Shown one piece after another: positions 16,440-24,175 of a stretch of DNA of 64,000 nucleotides (position 1 is its first letter; the number at the start of each line of letters is the position of its first letter). The stretch comes from Arthrobacter globiformis (lineage in GTDB: Bacteria > Actinomycetota > Actinomycetes > Actinomycetales > Micrococcaceae): the NCBI RefSeq assembly GCF_030818015.1, contig NZ_JAUSZX010000001.1, positions 3,224,001-3,288,000 on the forward strand. Direction: 5' to 3'. The translations under genes and the position numbers were made by a program. Below the pieces are notes generated by a model. That model saw nothing but the letters and a program-made list of their open reading frames with translations. It did no database searches and was not told where the DNA came from.

Positions 16440-17209
16440 CAGACCACCACCGTCATTCCGCCGTCGATAAAGATCGTCTGCCCGTTCACGAAATCAGACC
16501 CGGCGGAGGCCAGCCACACCGCCGGACCGGCCAGGTCCTGCACCGTGCCCCACCGCGCCGCCGGGGTCCGGCCCAGGATCCAGGCATTAAACTGCTCATC
16601 ATCGACCAGGTTCTGCGTCATCTCGGTATTGATATATCCCGGCGCGATCCCGTTGATCTGCAACCCCGACCCCGCCCACTCAGCCGTCATCGCCCGGGTC
16701 AGGTTCCGCAGCCCGCCCTTCGCCGCGACATACGGCGCGATCGTGGGGCGGGCCAGGTCCGTCTGCACCGAACAGATGTTAATGATCTTCCCGTGACCGC
16801 GCGGAATCATGTAACGGGCCGCCTCCCGGCCCACCAGGAACGCGCTGGTCAGATCCGTGGAAATCACCCGCTCCCAATCCTTCACATCCAACTCCAGCAT
16901 CGGCACCCGGTGCTGGATCCCGGCATTATTAACCAGGACCTCCAACGGGCCCACATGCTCCTCGACCCAGGCCACACCGGCCGCGGCCGCCGCGTCGTCC
17001 GTGACATCAAACGCCACACCGTGCACCCGTCCCGGCGCGTACCCAGCCGCCATCACCGCCTCCGCAGCCTTCAACCGCTCAGCATCCACACCGTTCAGCA
17101 CCACCGTCGCACCCGCATCAGCCAACGCCCGCGCCAACGCATTACCAATCCCCCGGCTCGAACCAGTCACCAACGCAACCCGCCCGGTCAAATCAAAAAG
17201 TGAAGTCAT
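16439..17209 (-). CDS. idnO: SDR family, gluconate 5-dehydrogenase-like
   Basis: NAD(P)-dependent reductase expected to convert 5-ketogluconate to gluconate. Motifs are TGSSRGIG (about residues 16-23), NNAGIQ, the catalytic Ser and Tyr in NICSVQ and YVAAKGG, and the family-typical GIAPGYINTEMTQ. It is 256 residues, like IdnO/Ga5DH. Translationally coupled on both sides: it starts inside the end of the upstream HIBADH-type gene (ATGA overlap) and ends in TGATG with idnD. Other actinobacterial SDRs of this type act on 2-dehydro-3-deoxygluconate-like substrates, so the precise reaction is uncertain. Confidence 0.82.
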   Translation of the reverse strand: MTSLFDLTGRVALVTGSSRGIGNALARALADAGATVVLNGVDAERLKAAEAVMAAGYAPGRVHGVAFDVTDDAAAAAGVAWVEEHVGPLEVLVNNAGIQHRVPMLELDVKDWERVISTDLTSAFLVGREAARYMIPRGHGKIINICSVQTDLARPTIAPYVAAKGGLRNLTRAMTAEWAGSGLQINGIAPGYINTEMTQNLVDDEQFNAWILGRTPAARWGTVQDLAGPAVWLASAGSDFVNGQTIFIDGGMTVVV

Positions 17210-18135
17210 GAAGAGGTCCCTTCTGTGGCGCTCACGGCGCCCGCCCTGCTGAGGTTTGAAATGGTTTGCCGGACAACGGCCAGGTCCTGGTCCCCCAGGC
17301 CCTGGCGCTTCAGTTCGGCATAAAGTTCGACGCCGGCCCGCGCCATCGGAACGGCGGCCCCGGCGGCGTCGGCGGACTCCACGACGAAGGACAGGTCCTT
17401 GTGCATGAATTTTGCCGGGCCGGTAGGCGTGTAGTCCTTCCGGGCAATCCGCGGGCCCACCTGGTCCAGGACGCGGCTGCCGGCGAGGCCGCCGGACAGG
17501 ACCTCATAGAGGGCGGCGACATCGACGCCCGACCGTTCGGCGAGCTCGGCCGCTTCGGCGAGCGCCGCCGTCGTTGTTCCGACCACCAGCTGATTGCACG
17601 CCTTTGCCAGCGACCCGGCACCGAGCGGTCCCAAGAGCCTCACTGTGGTGCCCATGGCCTCGAAGAGCGGAAGCAGCCGGCGGAAGTCGGCGTCGTGGTC
17701 AGCCCCCGCCATGATGGCCAGGGTCCCCTCGATGGCACCCTTCGTCCCGCCGCTGACCGGTGCATCCAGCACCACGGCATTGCCTGAACTGGCCGCCTGG
17801 ACCCTACGCCCGAAATCCTTGACCCCGGTGGGGGAAACGCTGCTCATAACCACCACCGCGGTGCCGGCCGCCGGCGGTGATGTCCGCCAGCTCGCGAGCA
17901 GCCCGGACGCCGCGTCCTCAATGTAGGCAAGGTCCGGCAGCATGAAGACGATCACCGGCTCGTCCCGGAGTAGCTCCACGGTTTCTGCAGAGGATCCGCC
18001 GAGCCGGCGTAAATCCTCCAGCGCGGCAGAGGACCTGTTGCACGCCGTTACCGCCCACCCCTTCCGGACCAGATTCGCCGCCATCGGCGCCCCCATCAGG
18101 CCCAGGCCCACGAAGCCTGTTCTCTGTACACTCAT
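17206..18135 (-). CDS. NAD(P)-dependent 3-hydroxyisobutyrate dehydrogenase-family oxidoreductase
   Basis: Beta-hydroxyacid dehydrogenase of the HIBADH/GarR/L-threonate dehydrogenase family. GLGLMGAPMAANL (about 10-22) binds the cofactor, DAPVSGGTKGA is the substrate loop, and KACNQLVVG holds the catalytic Lys and Asn. It is 309 residues, slightly above the usual 290-300. First gene of the operon with idnO and idnD, so it probably acts on a sugar-acid intermediate such as tartronate semialdehyde or threonate. The start ATG 18135 has GTGAGG upstream. Its promoter region, with TAGAAT at 18193-18198 on the minus strand, overlaps paired operator-like sites shared with the IclR gene and the transporter gene. 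Confidence 0.82.
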   Translation of the reverse strand: MSVQRTGFVGLGLMGAPMAANLVRKGWAVTACNRSSAALEDLRRLGGSSAETVELLRDEPVIVFMLPDLAYIEDAASGLLASWRTSPPAAGTAVVVMSSVSPTGVKDFGRRVQAASSGNAVVLDAPVSGGTKGAIEGTLAIMAGADHDADFRRLLPLFEAMGTTVRLLGPLGAGSLAKACNQLVVGTTTAALAEAAELAERSGVDVAALYEVLSGGLAGSRVLDQVGPRIARKDYTPTGPAKFMHKDLSFVVESADAAGAAVPMARAGVELYAELKRQGLGDQDLAVVRQTISNLSRAGAVSATEGTSS

Positions 18136-18186
18136 CCGCAGGGAACCTCACTTCGTTGTGGTCAATGGCCAATCCTTGGAAATCTG

Positions 18187-18219
18187 TTCAGTATTCTAGC
18201 CTCTATTCAGTATGATGAA
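18187..18219. promoter_or_regulatory. Paired IclR-type operator candidate, divergent promoters
   Basis: Two pseudo-palindromic TTCA-N6-TGAA-like sites, 18187-18200 and 18206-18219, lie 19 bp apart; the first eight bases (TTCAGTAT) are identical in both. They overlap the -10 boxes of both divergent genes. The same arrangement occurs at 20904-20936 and 21846-21878. Confidence 0.5.
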
Positions 18220-18223
18220 CAGC

Positions 18224-19276
18224 ATGACGACTGAAACCACCGTCGCGATCGCCGTCCCGCTCGAAGCCGAGTTCGTGGAACGCATCCGCGCCGTAGATCC
18301 CTCCGTGACCGTTCTTTACGAGCCCGACCTGTTGCCGCCCGAACGGTTCCCAGCAGACCACGCCGGCGACCCCGCCTTCAAACGCACCCCTGAGCAGGAG
18401 GAGCGCTACTGGGAGATGCTGGGCAAGGCCGACGTGCTTTACGGCTTTCCGAACGAAAGCCCCGCGGGCCTGGCGCGGATCGCGAAGGATAATCCCCGCC
18501 TGCAGTGGATCCACGCCATGGCGGCGGGCGCCGGTGGTGCAGTCAAGGCCTCAGGGCTCGATGCCGGGACCCTGAACAAGTTCAAGGTGACCACGTCCGC
18601 AGGGGTGCACGCCCTGCCCCTCGCGGAGTTTGCGGCACTGGGCATCCTCAACGGTTTCAAGCGGACCGCTGAGCTTGCCCAGGACCAGGCCGCCAAGGTG
18701 TGGCCGGAGCTGCGGATACCCACCAAGCTGGTCAATGGCTCATCGCTGGTGGTCACGGGGCTCGGGGAGATCGGGCTGGAAACCGCCCGCATCGCCCGCG
18801 CACTCGGCATGAAGGTCAGCGGCACAAAGCGTTCCGTGGAGCCGATCGACGGCATCGAGGAAGTGGCGGACAACAACGGACTCGCCGGTCTGCTCGCCTC
18901 GGCCGACGCCGTGGTGAACACCCTCCCGGGCACGCCGTACACGGAGAAGCTTTTCAACCGCGAGGTCTTCGCCGCCATGAAACCCGGCACGGTGTTCGTG
19001 AATGTGGGCCGCGGAACCGTGGTGGACGAAGACGCGCTGCTCGAGGCCCTGGAAAACGGACAGGTGGCCTACGCCTGCCTTGACGTTTTCGCCGTCGAGC
19101 CGCTGCCCCAGAACAGCCCGCTCTGGAGCCACCCGCGCGTCATGGTGTCTCCGCACACCTCGGCCCTGAGCGCGGCGGAGAACCGCCTGATCGCAGAGCG
19201 CTTCTGCAGCAACCTCAGGACGTTCCTGGACGGCGGCGAACTCCCCCACCTCGTGGATACGGTCCACTTCTACTAA
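18224..19276 (+). CDS. D-2-hydroxyacid dehydrogenase
   Basis: NAD(P)-linked oxidoreductase interconverting a D-2-hydroxyacid and a 2-oxoacid. The Rossmann motif is GLGEIGLETARIAR (about 172-185). Catalytic residues follow the family pattern: Arg in NVGRGTVVDE, Glu in VFAVEPLP and His in SPHTSA. It is 350 residues; the cofactor strand ends in TKRS, which suggests NADP rather than NAD. ATG 18224 is chosen because TATGAT at 18211-18216 lies seven bases upstream and no Shine-Dalgarno is present; an ATG at 18212 overlaps that box. It is divergent from the idonate-type operon and probably co-regulated with it. Confidence 0.88.
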   Translation: MTTETTVAIAVPLEAEFVERIRAVDPSVTVLYEPDLLPPERFPADHAGDPAFKRTPEQEERYWEMLGKADVLYGFPNESPAGLARIAKDNPRLQWIHAMAAGAGGAVKASGLDAGTLNKFKVTTSAGVHALPLAEFAALGILNGFKRTAELAQDQAAKVWPELRIPTKLVNGSSLVVTGLGEIGLETARIARALGMKVSGTKRSVEPIDGIEEVADNNGLAGLLASADAVVNTLPGTPYTEKLFNREVFAAMKPGTVFVNVGRGTVVDEDALLEALENGQVAYACLDVFAVEPLPQNSPLWSHPRVMVSPHTSALSAAENRLIAERFCSNLRTFLDGGELPHLVDTVHFY

Positions 19277-19313
19277 ACCGCCTGCCGCAGGACACCCCTG
19301 CAAAGGAATCACC

Positions 19314-19355
19314 GGAGAGCCGGGCAGCCACATGGTTGCCCGGCTCTCCCCTTTG
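19314..19355 (+). terminator. Terminator of the 2-hydroxyacid dehydrogenase gene
   Basis: Thirteen-base perfect arms 19314-19326 and 19337-19349 with a ten-base loop, followed by CCTTT, 37 bases after the stop codon. Confidence 0.8.
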
Positions 19356-19367
19356 CACTCTCCCCGG

Positions 19368-19461
19368 GCGCGAACGCACACTTGCGGCCCCCAACGCCAG
19401 GCGCGAACGTACACTTGCGGCCCACCCCGCGTAGGGATGGGCCGCAACTGTACGTTCGCGC
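19368..19461. repeat. Three-copy REP-like palindromic element
   Basis: A 24-base unit GCGCGAACGTACACTTGCGG plus CCCA occurs at 19368-19391 (variant), at 19401-19424, and inverted at 19438-19461. The last two pair over 23 of 24 positions around a 13-base loop. It lies between two convergent genes, just beyond a terminator, a typical location for repetitive extragenic palindromes. Confidence 0.75.
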
Positions 19462-19486
19462 TGTGTGTTTTCCGGCTCAGCGGCGT

Positions 19487-20836
19487 CTAGTGGGCATCCT
19501 CGATTGCAACCAGGTCGCGGCCCCTGGTTTCCGGCGTGAAGAAGGTGCTCACGAAGGAGATCAGCGCAAGGACCAGCGAGTAGAGCGCCAGGACCAGCCA
19601 GGAGTAGCCGGTGGCAGCGAGCAGTGCCGCTCCCACCAGCGGAACCAGCCCGCCAGCCAGCACGGCGGAGAGTTCGCGCGCCATGGCGACACCCGTGAAC
19701 CGGTACTGCGATCCAAACAGTTCAGGCAGCAGCGGGCACTGCGGTCCCAGCATGGACTGCACGCCGAGCGCGATGCCAACCACCATGACGACCCACACCA
19801 GGGTCACATTGCCCAGGCTCACGAGGTAAAAGGCCGGGAAGGCGATGACAGCCTGGAACAGGGCGCCGTAACGGTAGACCGGCACGCGGCCAAAGCGGTC
19901 GGACATCGCACCGAAGGTGACCACCATGACGGCGGCAAAACCGGCGGCGATCAGGAGACCCACCGGACCGATGAACTTGTCGCCCGGGAAAACGCCGGCC
20001 GGGGCCGCCAGGAACGCCACCAGCAGCGCCGAATAGATGGAGGAGTTTCCGTTCTCACCCATGCGCAGGCCGATGCCCACGAGAACGTTCTTCTTGGAGT
20101 GCTTCCAGAGCTGGCCCACCGGGTTCTTGACGACGTTCTTGTGCTTCTCCAGCTCCTGGAACACCGGGGTTTCCTTGAGCCGCAGCCGGATGAACACCGC
20201 AATCGCAATGAGGATCACGCTGGCCAGGAACGGCACACGCCAGAGCCAGCCTTCGAGCACGGCCTTGTTGGCGGTGGCGATGAGGGCGAAGGTGCCGGCG
20301 CCCAGAAGGGTGCCCAGTTGGATCCCCACAAACGGAAGTGAGGCAAAGAAACCACGACGGCGGGGCGGGGCCACTTCGGAGATCAGCGTCGTTGCGCCGG
20401 CCTGCTCCGCGCCGGCACCGAGGCCCTGGACGATCCGGAGGATGACCAGGAGTACCGCACCGAGCATTCCTGCCTGCTCGAATGTCGGCAGCAGGCCGAT
20501 GGCGAAGCTTGCGGCGCCCATCAGGCCGATGGTCAGGATCAGCACCATTTTCCGGCCGAACCGGTCTCCGATGTACCCGAAGACGATGCCGCCGAAGGGG
20601 CGGGCAGCGAAGCCCACGCCGTATGTGGCGAATGATGCGATCAGCGCACCCTCATCGCCGAGCGGCTTGAAGAACAGCGGCCCGAAGATGAGGGCCGAAG
20701 CCAGGCCGTAGATGTAGAAGTCGTAATACTCCAGAGCGGAGCCTACGGAGCTGGCAAGTGTTGCCCTTCGCAGCTGTTCCGGTTCGACGACGGCGCCGTC
20801 CGCATCAGCCAGCGGTGAATCAGTACGAGTTGTCAC
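19487..20836 (-). CDS. MFS transporter, metabolite:H+ symporter (MHS) family
   Basis: Twelve-helix proton symporter for an organic acid or related metabolite. The MHS N-terminal signature SSVGSALEYYDFYIYG is at about 25-40, the loop 2-3 motif GDRFGRK follows helix 2, and the loop 8-9 repeat reads GAMSDRFGRVPV; RLRLKETPVF is a further family block. It is 449 residues. The GTG start at 20836 is chosen over the longer frame because GAGGGAG lies five bases upstream and homologues begin here. It is 129 bases downstream of the IclR gene on the same strand and has its own operator-like pair, so it is probably the uptake system for the substrate used by the neighbouring dehydrogenases. Confidence 0.88.
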   Translation of the reverse strand: MTTRTDSPLADADGAVVEPEQLRRATLASSVGSALEYYDFYIYGLASALIFGPLFFKPLGDEGALIASFATYGVGFAARPFGGIVFGYIGDRFGRKMVLILTIGLMGAASFAIGLLPTFEQAGMLGAVLLVILRIVQGLGAGAEQAGATTLISEVAPPRRRGFFASLPFVGIQLGTLLGAGTFALIATANKAVLEGWLWRVPFLASVILIAIAVFIRLRLKETPVFQELEKHKNVVKNPVGQLWKHSKKNVLVGIGLRMGENGNSSIYSALLVAFLAAPAGVFPGDKFIGPVGLLIAAGFAAVMVVTFGAMSDRFGRVPVYRYGALFQAVIAFPAFYLVSLGNVTLVWVVMVVGIALGVQSMLGPQCPLLPELFGSQYRFTGVAMARELSAVLAGGLVPLVGAALLAATGYSWLVLALYSLVLALISFVSTFFTPETRGRDLVAIEDAH

Positions 20837-20903
20837 TAGCACTCCCTCAAAGACACGCCAGGCCCCCGTTGGCCTGGTGAGTAGTGACACCACTATTGCG
20901 ACG

Positions 20904-20936
20904 GTCACTATGCTGAACAGAGTACAACATGATGAA
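20904..20936 (-). promoter_or_regulatory. Paired IclR-type operator candidate upstream of the MHS transporter
   Basis: On the minus strand TTCATCAT and TTCAGCAT are separated by 11 bases (19 bp centre to centre), each extending to TTCA-N6-TG. Matches the pairs at 18187-18219 and 21846-21878. The proximal copy includes a CATAGT -10-like box. Confidence 0.5.
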
Positions 20937-20965
20937 CGACTAGCCAATAGTGCCGGGGTTTCCGA

Positions 20966-21763
20966 CTAGCCCATGGGGTTGCCGAGGGATCTGGCCAGCT
21001 CTTTCAGCTCTTTGACCATCTGCGCGCCCTGCTCCTGCGAGTACGTTGCCTTCAGTGCGGTGACGGACAGGCCGAGACTGGGGCCATGCGCTCCGCGGGT
21101 TGGTACAGTCACGGCGAGACACACCACACCCGTGGTGGATTCCTCATCTTCAAACGCGTATCCCTGCTTGCGGATCTGCTCCAACTGGGCCTTTAGTTCC
21201 GCTCCCGTTCGCAGTGATTTGGGCGTCAGCACGGGAAGCTCCGCATCGTCAGCGAACATCGCGTCGATGTCGTGGTCATGAAGCCTGGCGATCAAGGCCT
21301 TGCCTACGGCGCAGAGTGACACCGGCATCTTGTCGCCTATGTTGGAGGTCAGGCGGACCGCCGGGTGGCCCTCGTAGCGCGCCAGATAGATAACGTTGGT
21401 GCCATCCAGCATGGCAATGCGCACCGTTTCACCTGACAGCGTGGGCGCCTGCTCACAAAAACGGTAGAACTCCTGGACTTCGTCGAGCCGGCTCAAGTAG
21501 GCGGCTCCCAATTCAACCAGCTTCCGCCCCAGCGTGTATTCGGCGCCCTGCCTACTGATGAGCCTGGCCTCCTCGAGGGCCAGCAGAAGGTTGGAAGTTG
21601 ACGATTTGGGGATTCCAAGGTCCCGGGCGAGGTCACTAAGGGTAAGCCGGCCAGTGGCGGATGCAGCAAGCGACTCCAGTACGGCGGCAGCTCGCGTAAC
21701 AGCCGGCGCCGGGGAGGCGCTGCCCAGTCCGTCATTGGCTTTGGGGGTACGGGAATCGGCCAT
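20966..21763 (-). CDS. IclR-family transcriptional regulator
   Basis: Helix-turn-helix N-terminus (about 20-80; LTLSDLARDLGIPKSSTSNLLLAL) and C-terminal GAF-like effector domain (about 95-255) with the family block SNIGDKMPVSLCAVGKALIA and the C-terminal Cys-containing motif GVVCLAVTVPTRG. It is 265 residues, normal. ATG 21763 is chosen because AAGGAG lies six bases upstream; the open frame extends further without support. It lies directly upstream of the MHS transporter, and candidate operators occur before this gene, before the transporter and between the two dehydrogenase units, which suggests a local sugar- or organic-acid regulator with autoregulation. Confidence 0.9.
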   Translation of the reverse strand: MADSRTPKANDGLGSASPAPAVTRAAAVLESLAASATGRLTLSDLARDLGIPKSSTSNLLLALEEARLISRQGAEYTLGRKLVELGAAYLSRLDEVQEFYRFCEQAPTLSGETVRIAMLDGTNVIYLARYEGHPAVRLTSNIGDKMPVSLCAVGKALIARLHDHDIDAMFADDAELPVLTPKSLRTGAELKAQLEQIRKQGYAFEDEESTTGVVCLAVTVPTRGAHGPSLGLSVTALKATYSQEQGAQMVKELKELARSLGNPMG

Positions 21764-21845
21764 GATTCTCCTTTTCGATACGCGCTCAGACAGCGGGGTC
21801 GGCAGATTGCATCGCGCTCGAAACACCGGCGACGATGCCAAGGCG

Positions 21846-21878
21846 TCCAGTCAACTGAACACCTAACATCATACTGGC
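21846..21878 (-). promoter_or_regulatory. Paired IclR-type operator candidate upstream of iclR-type gene
   Basis: On the minus strand GCCAGTAT and TTCAGTTG are separated by 11 bases, the same 19-bp spacing as at the two other sites. A TATGAT -10-like box (21868-21873) lies inside. Weaker match than the other two. Confidence 0.4.
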
Positions 21879-21994
21879 TGTAGGGCTGCTGCTGAAGGCA
21901 TGCCAGCATCAGCCGCATGCGCCCGCAGCGCGAAGAGCACCTCGCGGACGGACGCCTCCTTAACAGTTTGTGTTTCCGAAAGTTCACGGTATAT
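21869..21994 (-). pseudogene. Possible 3' remnant of a coding sequence
   Basis: An open stretch of 41 codons without a usable start ends in TGA at 21869. Its middle (EASVREVLFALRAHAADAG) uses strongly GC-ending codons like real genes here, while its ends do not. It could be the surviving tail of a deleted gene. It lies in the otherwise empty 340-base interval between the IclR and DUF6504 genes, which also holds an operator pair and a terminator. No family is recognised and chance is not excluded. Confidence 0.25.
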
Positions 21995-22002
21995 TCAATT
22001 TC

Positions 22003-22047
22003 AAGCCTTCCACCGCGGCATCCCCCAATAGTCGCGGTGGAAGGCTT
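22003..22047 (-). terminator. Terminator downstream of the DUF6504 gene
   Basis: Fifteen-base perfect arms beginning AAGCCTTCCACCGCG (22003-22017, pairing with 22033-22047). It lies 56 bases after the DUF6504 stop on the minus strand and before the iclR-type promoter. Confidence 0.65.
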
Positions 22048-22103
22048 ATCCAATTCCCAGGCCCTGTAGTATTCCGGGCCTTTCTGGTTGTTTGGCCTCC
22101 TGC

Positions 22104-22424
22104 TCAGGCCGCATCCGCGATGGCGTTTTCCGCGGCGGCGTTGTCCGCCACAGCGCTCCGCAGTCTCCACCCGCCGCCGAGTCCGTCGCGGACGATCTCC
22201 ATGGTGGTCAGCGCTGATCCGGCATTTCGCCCCAGCCGGGTTTGCAGCCGCCACACTTCGACGTCGACGCGGCTAAGTCCCAGCGGCATCCGGCGCTGCG
22301 CCTCCCACCAGCTGATGCGTTCAAACCAACGCAACGGTTCCGCGCCCACCGTCCATTCCTGCCCGCCGCGGATGACAGCCCCCGGCTGCCCGTCGGCAGC
22401 AGTCCTCACAAGTACGTGTTCCAT
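22104..22424 (-). CDS. DUF6504 family protein
   Basis: Small 106-residue protein of unknown function. The central block VDVEVWRLQTRLG followed by GGGWRLRSAV is typical of an actinobacterial family I associate with DUF6504; the N-terminus MEHVLVRTAADGQP and the motif RWFERISWWEAQRR are also distinctive, with several Trp and Arg residues. ATG start with TAGCCT at 22431-22436 on the minus strand six bases upstream and no Shine-Dalgarno, so probably leaderless. Separated from tRNA-Val by a terminator. Family assignment is from memory of the pattern only. Confidence 0.65.
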   Translation of the reverse strand: MEHVLVRTAADGQPGAVIRGGQEWTVGAEPLRWFERISWWEAQRRMPLGLSRVDVEVWRLQTRLGRNAGSALTTMEIVRDGLGGGWRLRSAVADNAAAENAIADAA

Positions 22425-22518
22425 GCCCGCAGGCTATGGCCGGGCACAGACATTCTTCGCAGGAACAGCCGGCCGTCAGAAACGGCAACAGCCGCCCTCA
22501 AAAAGCGCAACGGAAACA

Positions 22519-22565
22519 CAAAAACCCCGCCTGACCAAGCTCTTGAGCCTGGTCAAACGGGGTAA
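22519..22565 (-). terminator. Terminator of tRNA-Val
   Basis: On the minus strand ACCCCG...CGGGGT enclosing TGACCA...TGGTCA forms an interrupted stem followed by five T residues, immediately after the tRNA. Confidence 0.85.
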
Positions 22566-22571
22566 TTAGGG

Positions 22572-22644
22572 TGGGTCCTACCGGGATCGAACCGATGACA
22601 TCCACGGTGTAAACGTGGCGCTCTACCAGCTGAGCTAAAGACCC
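22572..22644 (-). tRNA. tRNA-Val (UAC)
   Basis: Seventy-three-base cloverleaf. The acceptor GGGTCTT pairs with AGGACCC and is followed by discriminator A; the anticodon stem CCACG/CGTGG encloses TTTACAC with anticodon TAC (plus-strand 22609-22611); the T loop GGTTCGATCC is standard. CCA is not encoded. A strong terminator follows. Confidence 0.97.
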
Positions 22645-22716
22645 AAAGAGAGGTTTTTCGCACCGAAGCGCTCGAACCAACGAACATAGACTCTACCCGA
22701 ACAATGCCCTCAAACG

Positions 22717-23655
22717 CTAATCGGGTCGGGCCGCGGCGAGCGGGGGCAATTCTTCTGCCAGCCAGGCGAGGGACTCGCTTACTCCGGCTTCCAGCTTGAT
22801 CGTGGCGAGGTCGTCGCCGCGCGTCTGGCCACGGTTGATGATGACAACCGGTTTGCCTTGCTTGGCCGCATGGCGGACAAACCGCAGCCCACTCATGACG
22901 CTAAGCGAGGAACCGGCAACAAGCAGGGCTTCGGCGTCATCCACCATTGCGTACGCGCGCTGCACCCGCTCCTTGGGGACGTTTTCGCCGAAGTACACAA
23001 AGTCCGGCTTCAGGACACCGCCGCACGCGGGGCAACGGGCGACCACAAAACTGCGGATCAGTCGCAGGTCCTCCACAGTGGCGTCGGCATCAGGGGCCAT
23101 CTCGACAAGGCCGGAGTTCATGGCATGGTCCAGAAAGTCCGGATTCAGCTCTTCCAGAACCCTCGCGAGCAGCTGCCGCGAGTACGTGCGCCGGCACTCG
23201 AGGCAAATTACCTGGTCGAAGCGTCCGTGAAGGTCCACCACATTAACACTGCCGGCGTCCTCATGGAGGCGGTCCACGTTTTGGGTGATCAGTCCGGTCA
23301 GGAGCCCGCGCTGCTCGAGGACGGCGACGGCGGCATGGCCGGCGTTGGGATTGGCCCGCCTTAAGTGGGACCAGCCAATGTGGTTACGCGCCCAGTATCG
23401 CTGACGGTTGGCAGCATCGCCGAGAAACTCCTGATAGGTCATGGGTGAGCGTGGAGGCGAATCCGGCCCGCGGTAGTCCGGAATGCCCGAGTCCGTGCTC
23501 AGGCCGGCCCCGGTCAGTAGCGCCAGGGGCAGCCCGGCGAGCACGTCCCGGATCCCGCCCAGCACGTCGAGGTCGCTGGCTGCTGACTCGGCGGGCGGGG
23601 CGGGAGGCAGACTGGCGAACCCTGTCAGGCCGATGCCGGTCCGCCGCTGATCCAT
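22717..23655 (-). CDS. NAD-dependent protein deacylase (Sir2 family)
   Basis: Sirtuin that removes acyl groups from lysines using NAD+. Diagnostic motifs are GAGLSTDSGIPDYRGPD (about 47-63), TQNVDRLHEDAG, the catalytic His in DLHGRFDQ, and zinc cysteines CLEC and CPAC. FVYFGENVP and AGSSLSVMSGLRFV follow as in class II/SirTM-like bacterial sirtuins. It is 312 residues from ATG 23655, larger than CobB because of an N-terminal extension and a longer zinc module. The upstream in-frame extension overlaps the peroxiredoxin gene and is not preferred. Starts 16 bases after the peroxiredoxin stop, so probably co-transcribed with it. Confidence 0.92.
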   Translation of the reverse strand: MDQRRTGIGLTGFASLPPAPPAESAASDLDVLGGIRDVLAGLPLALLTGAGLSTDSGIPDYRGPDSPPRSPMTYQEFLGDAANRQRYWARNHIGWSHLRRANPNAGHAAVAVLEQRGLLTGLITQNVDRLHEDAGSVNVVDLHGRFDQVICLECRRTYSRQLLARVLEELNPDFLDHAMNSGLVEMAPDADATVEDLRLIRSFVVARCPACGGVLKPDFVYFGENVPKERVQRAYAMVDDAEALLVAGSSLSVMSGLRFVRHAAKQGKPVVIINRGQTRGDDLATIKLEAGVSESLAWLAEELPPLAAARPD

Positions 23656-23671
23656 GGGCTGGCCCTGACGC

Positions 23672-24175
23672 CTAACCCTTGGCCAGTTCTGCCAGGATGC
23701 GTCGGTATTCGGCGAGGTCACGGGCCTCGCCCCGCGGATTCACAACCACGTAGCGGACCGTTCCGCCGGCGTCGATGATGAACGTCCCGCGCCGTGCCAT
23801 TCCGCTTTCCTCGTCGAACACGCCGTACTTCCCGGCTACGGCGCCGTGCGGCCAGAAGTCGGCCAGCAGACTGAAGCCGTAGCCTTCCTGCTCGGCGTAC
23901 GCCCGGAGGGCAAACTTGCTGTCCACCGAGACCGCCAGCACCTCGGCGTCGGCATGTTCGAAGACTGCGAGGTTGTCCCGGATCTCACACAGCTCGCCTG
24001 TGCAGATGCCGGAGAACGCAAAGGGGTAGAAAACCACCACCACGTTGCGTCCGCGGAAGTCGGCAAGCCGGACGGGTTCACCGAACTGATTAACCAGGGT
24101 GAAGTCCGGCGCCTGCTGCCCAACCGCGGGCACCCCGGCAAGGTCCGCCGATGCGATGGCGGCCCGTGCGGTCAC
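23672..24175 (-). CDS. Thiol peroxiredoxin (AhpE/Bcp-like)
   Basis: Reduces peroxides through a peroxidatic cysteine. The thioredoxin-fold start QQAPDFTLVNQFGEPV is followed by VVVFYPFAFSGICTGELC, where the first Cys is peroxidatic; a second Cys lies five residues on, as in Bcp, whereas mycobacterial AhpE has no Cys there. FDEESGMARRGTFIID and an Arg-rich C-terminus fit AhpE. It is 167 residues. The GTG start at 24175 forms a four-base GTGA overlap with the DUF3052 stop, so translation is coupled; the longer open frame overlapping DUF3052 is rejected. Confidence 0.9.
   Translation of the reverse strand: MTARAAIASADLAGVPAVGQQAPDFTLVNQFGEPVRLADFRGRNVVVVFYPFAFSGICTGELCEIRDNLAVFEHADAEVLAVSVDSKFALRAYAEQEGYGFSLLADFWPHGAVAGKYGVFDEESGMARRGTFIIDAGGTVRYVVVNPRGEARDLAEYRRILAELAKG

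Noticed and set aside
15198..17203. Long plus-strand frames across idnD and idnO
   Set aside because: They are shadows of highly biased genes; the translations are Arg/Pro-rich and without motifs.
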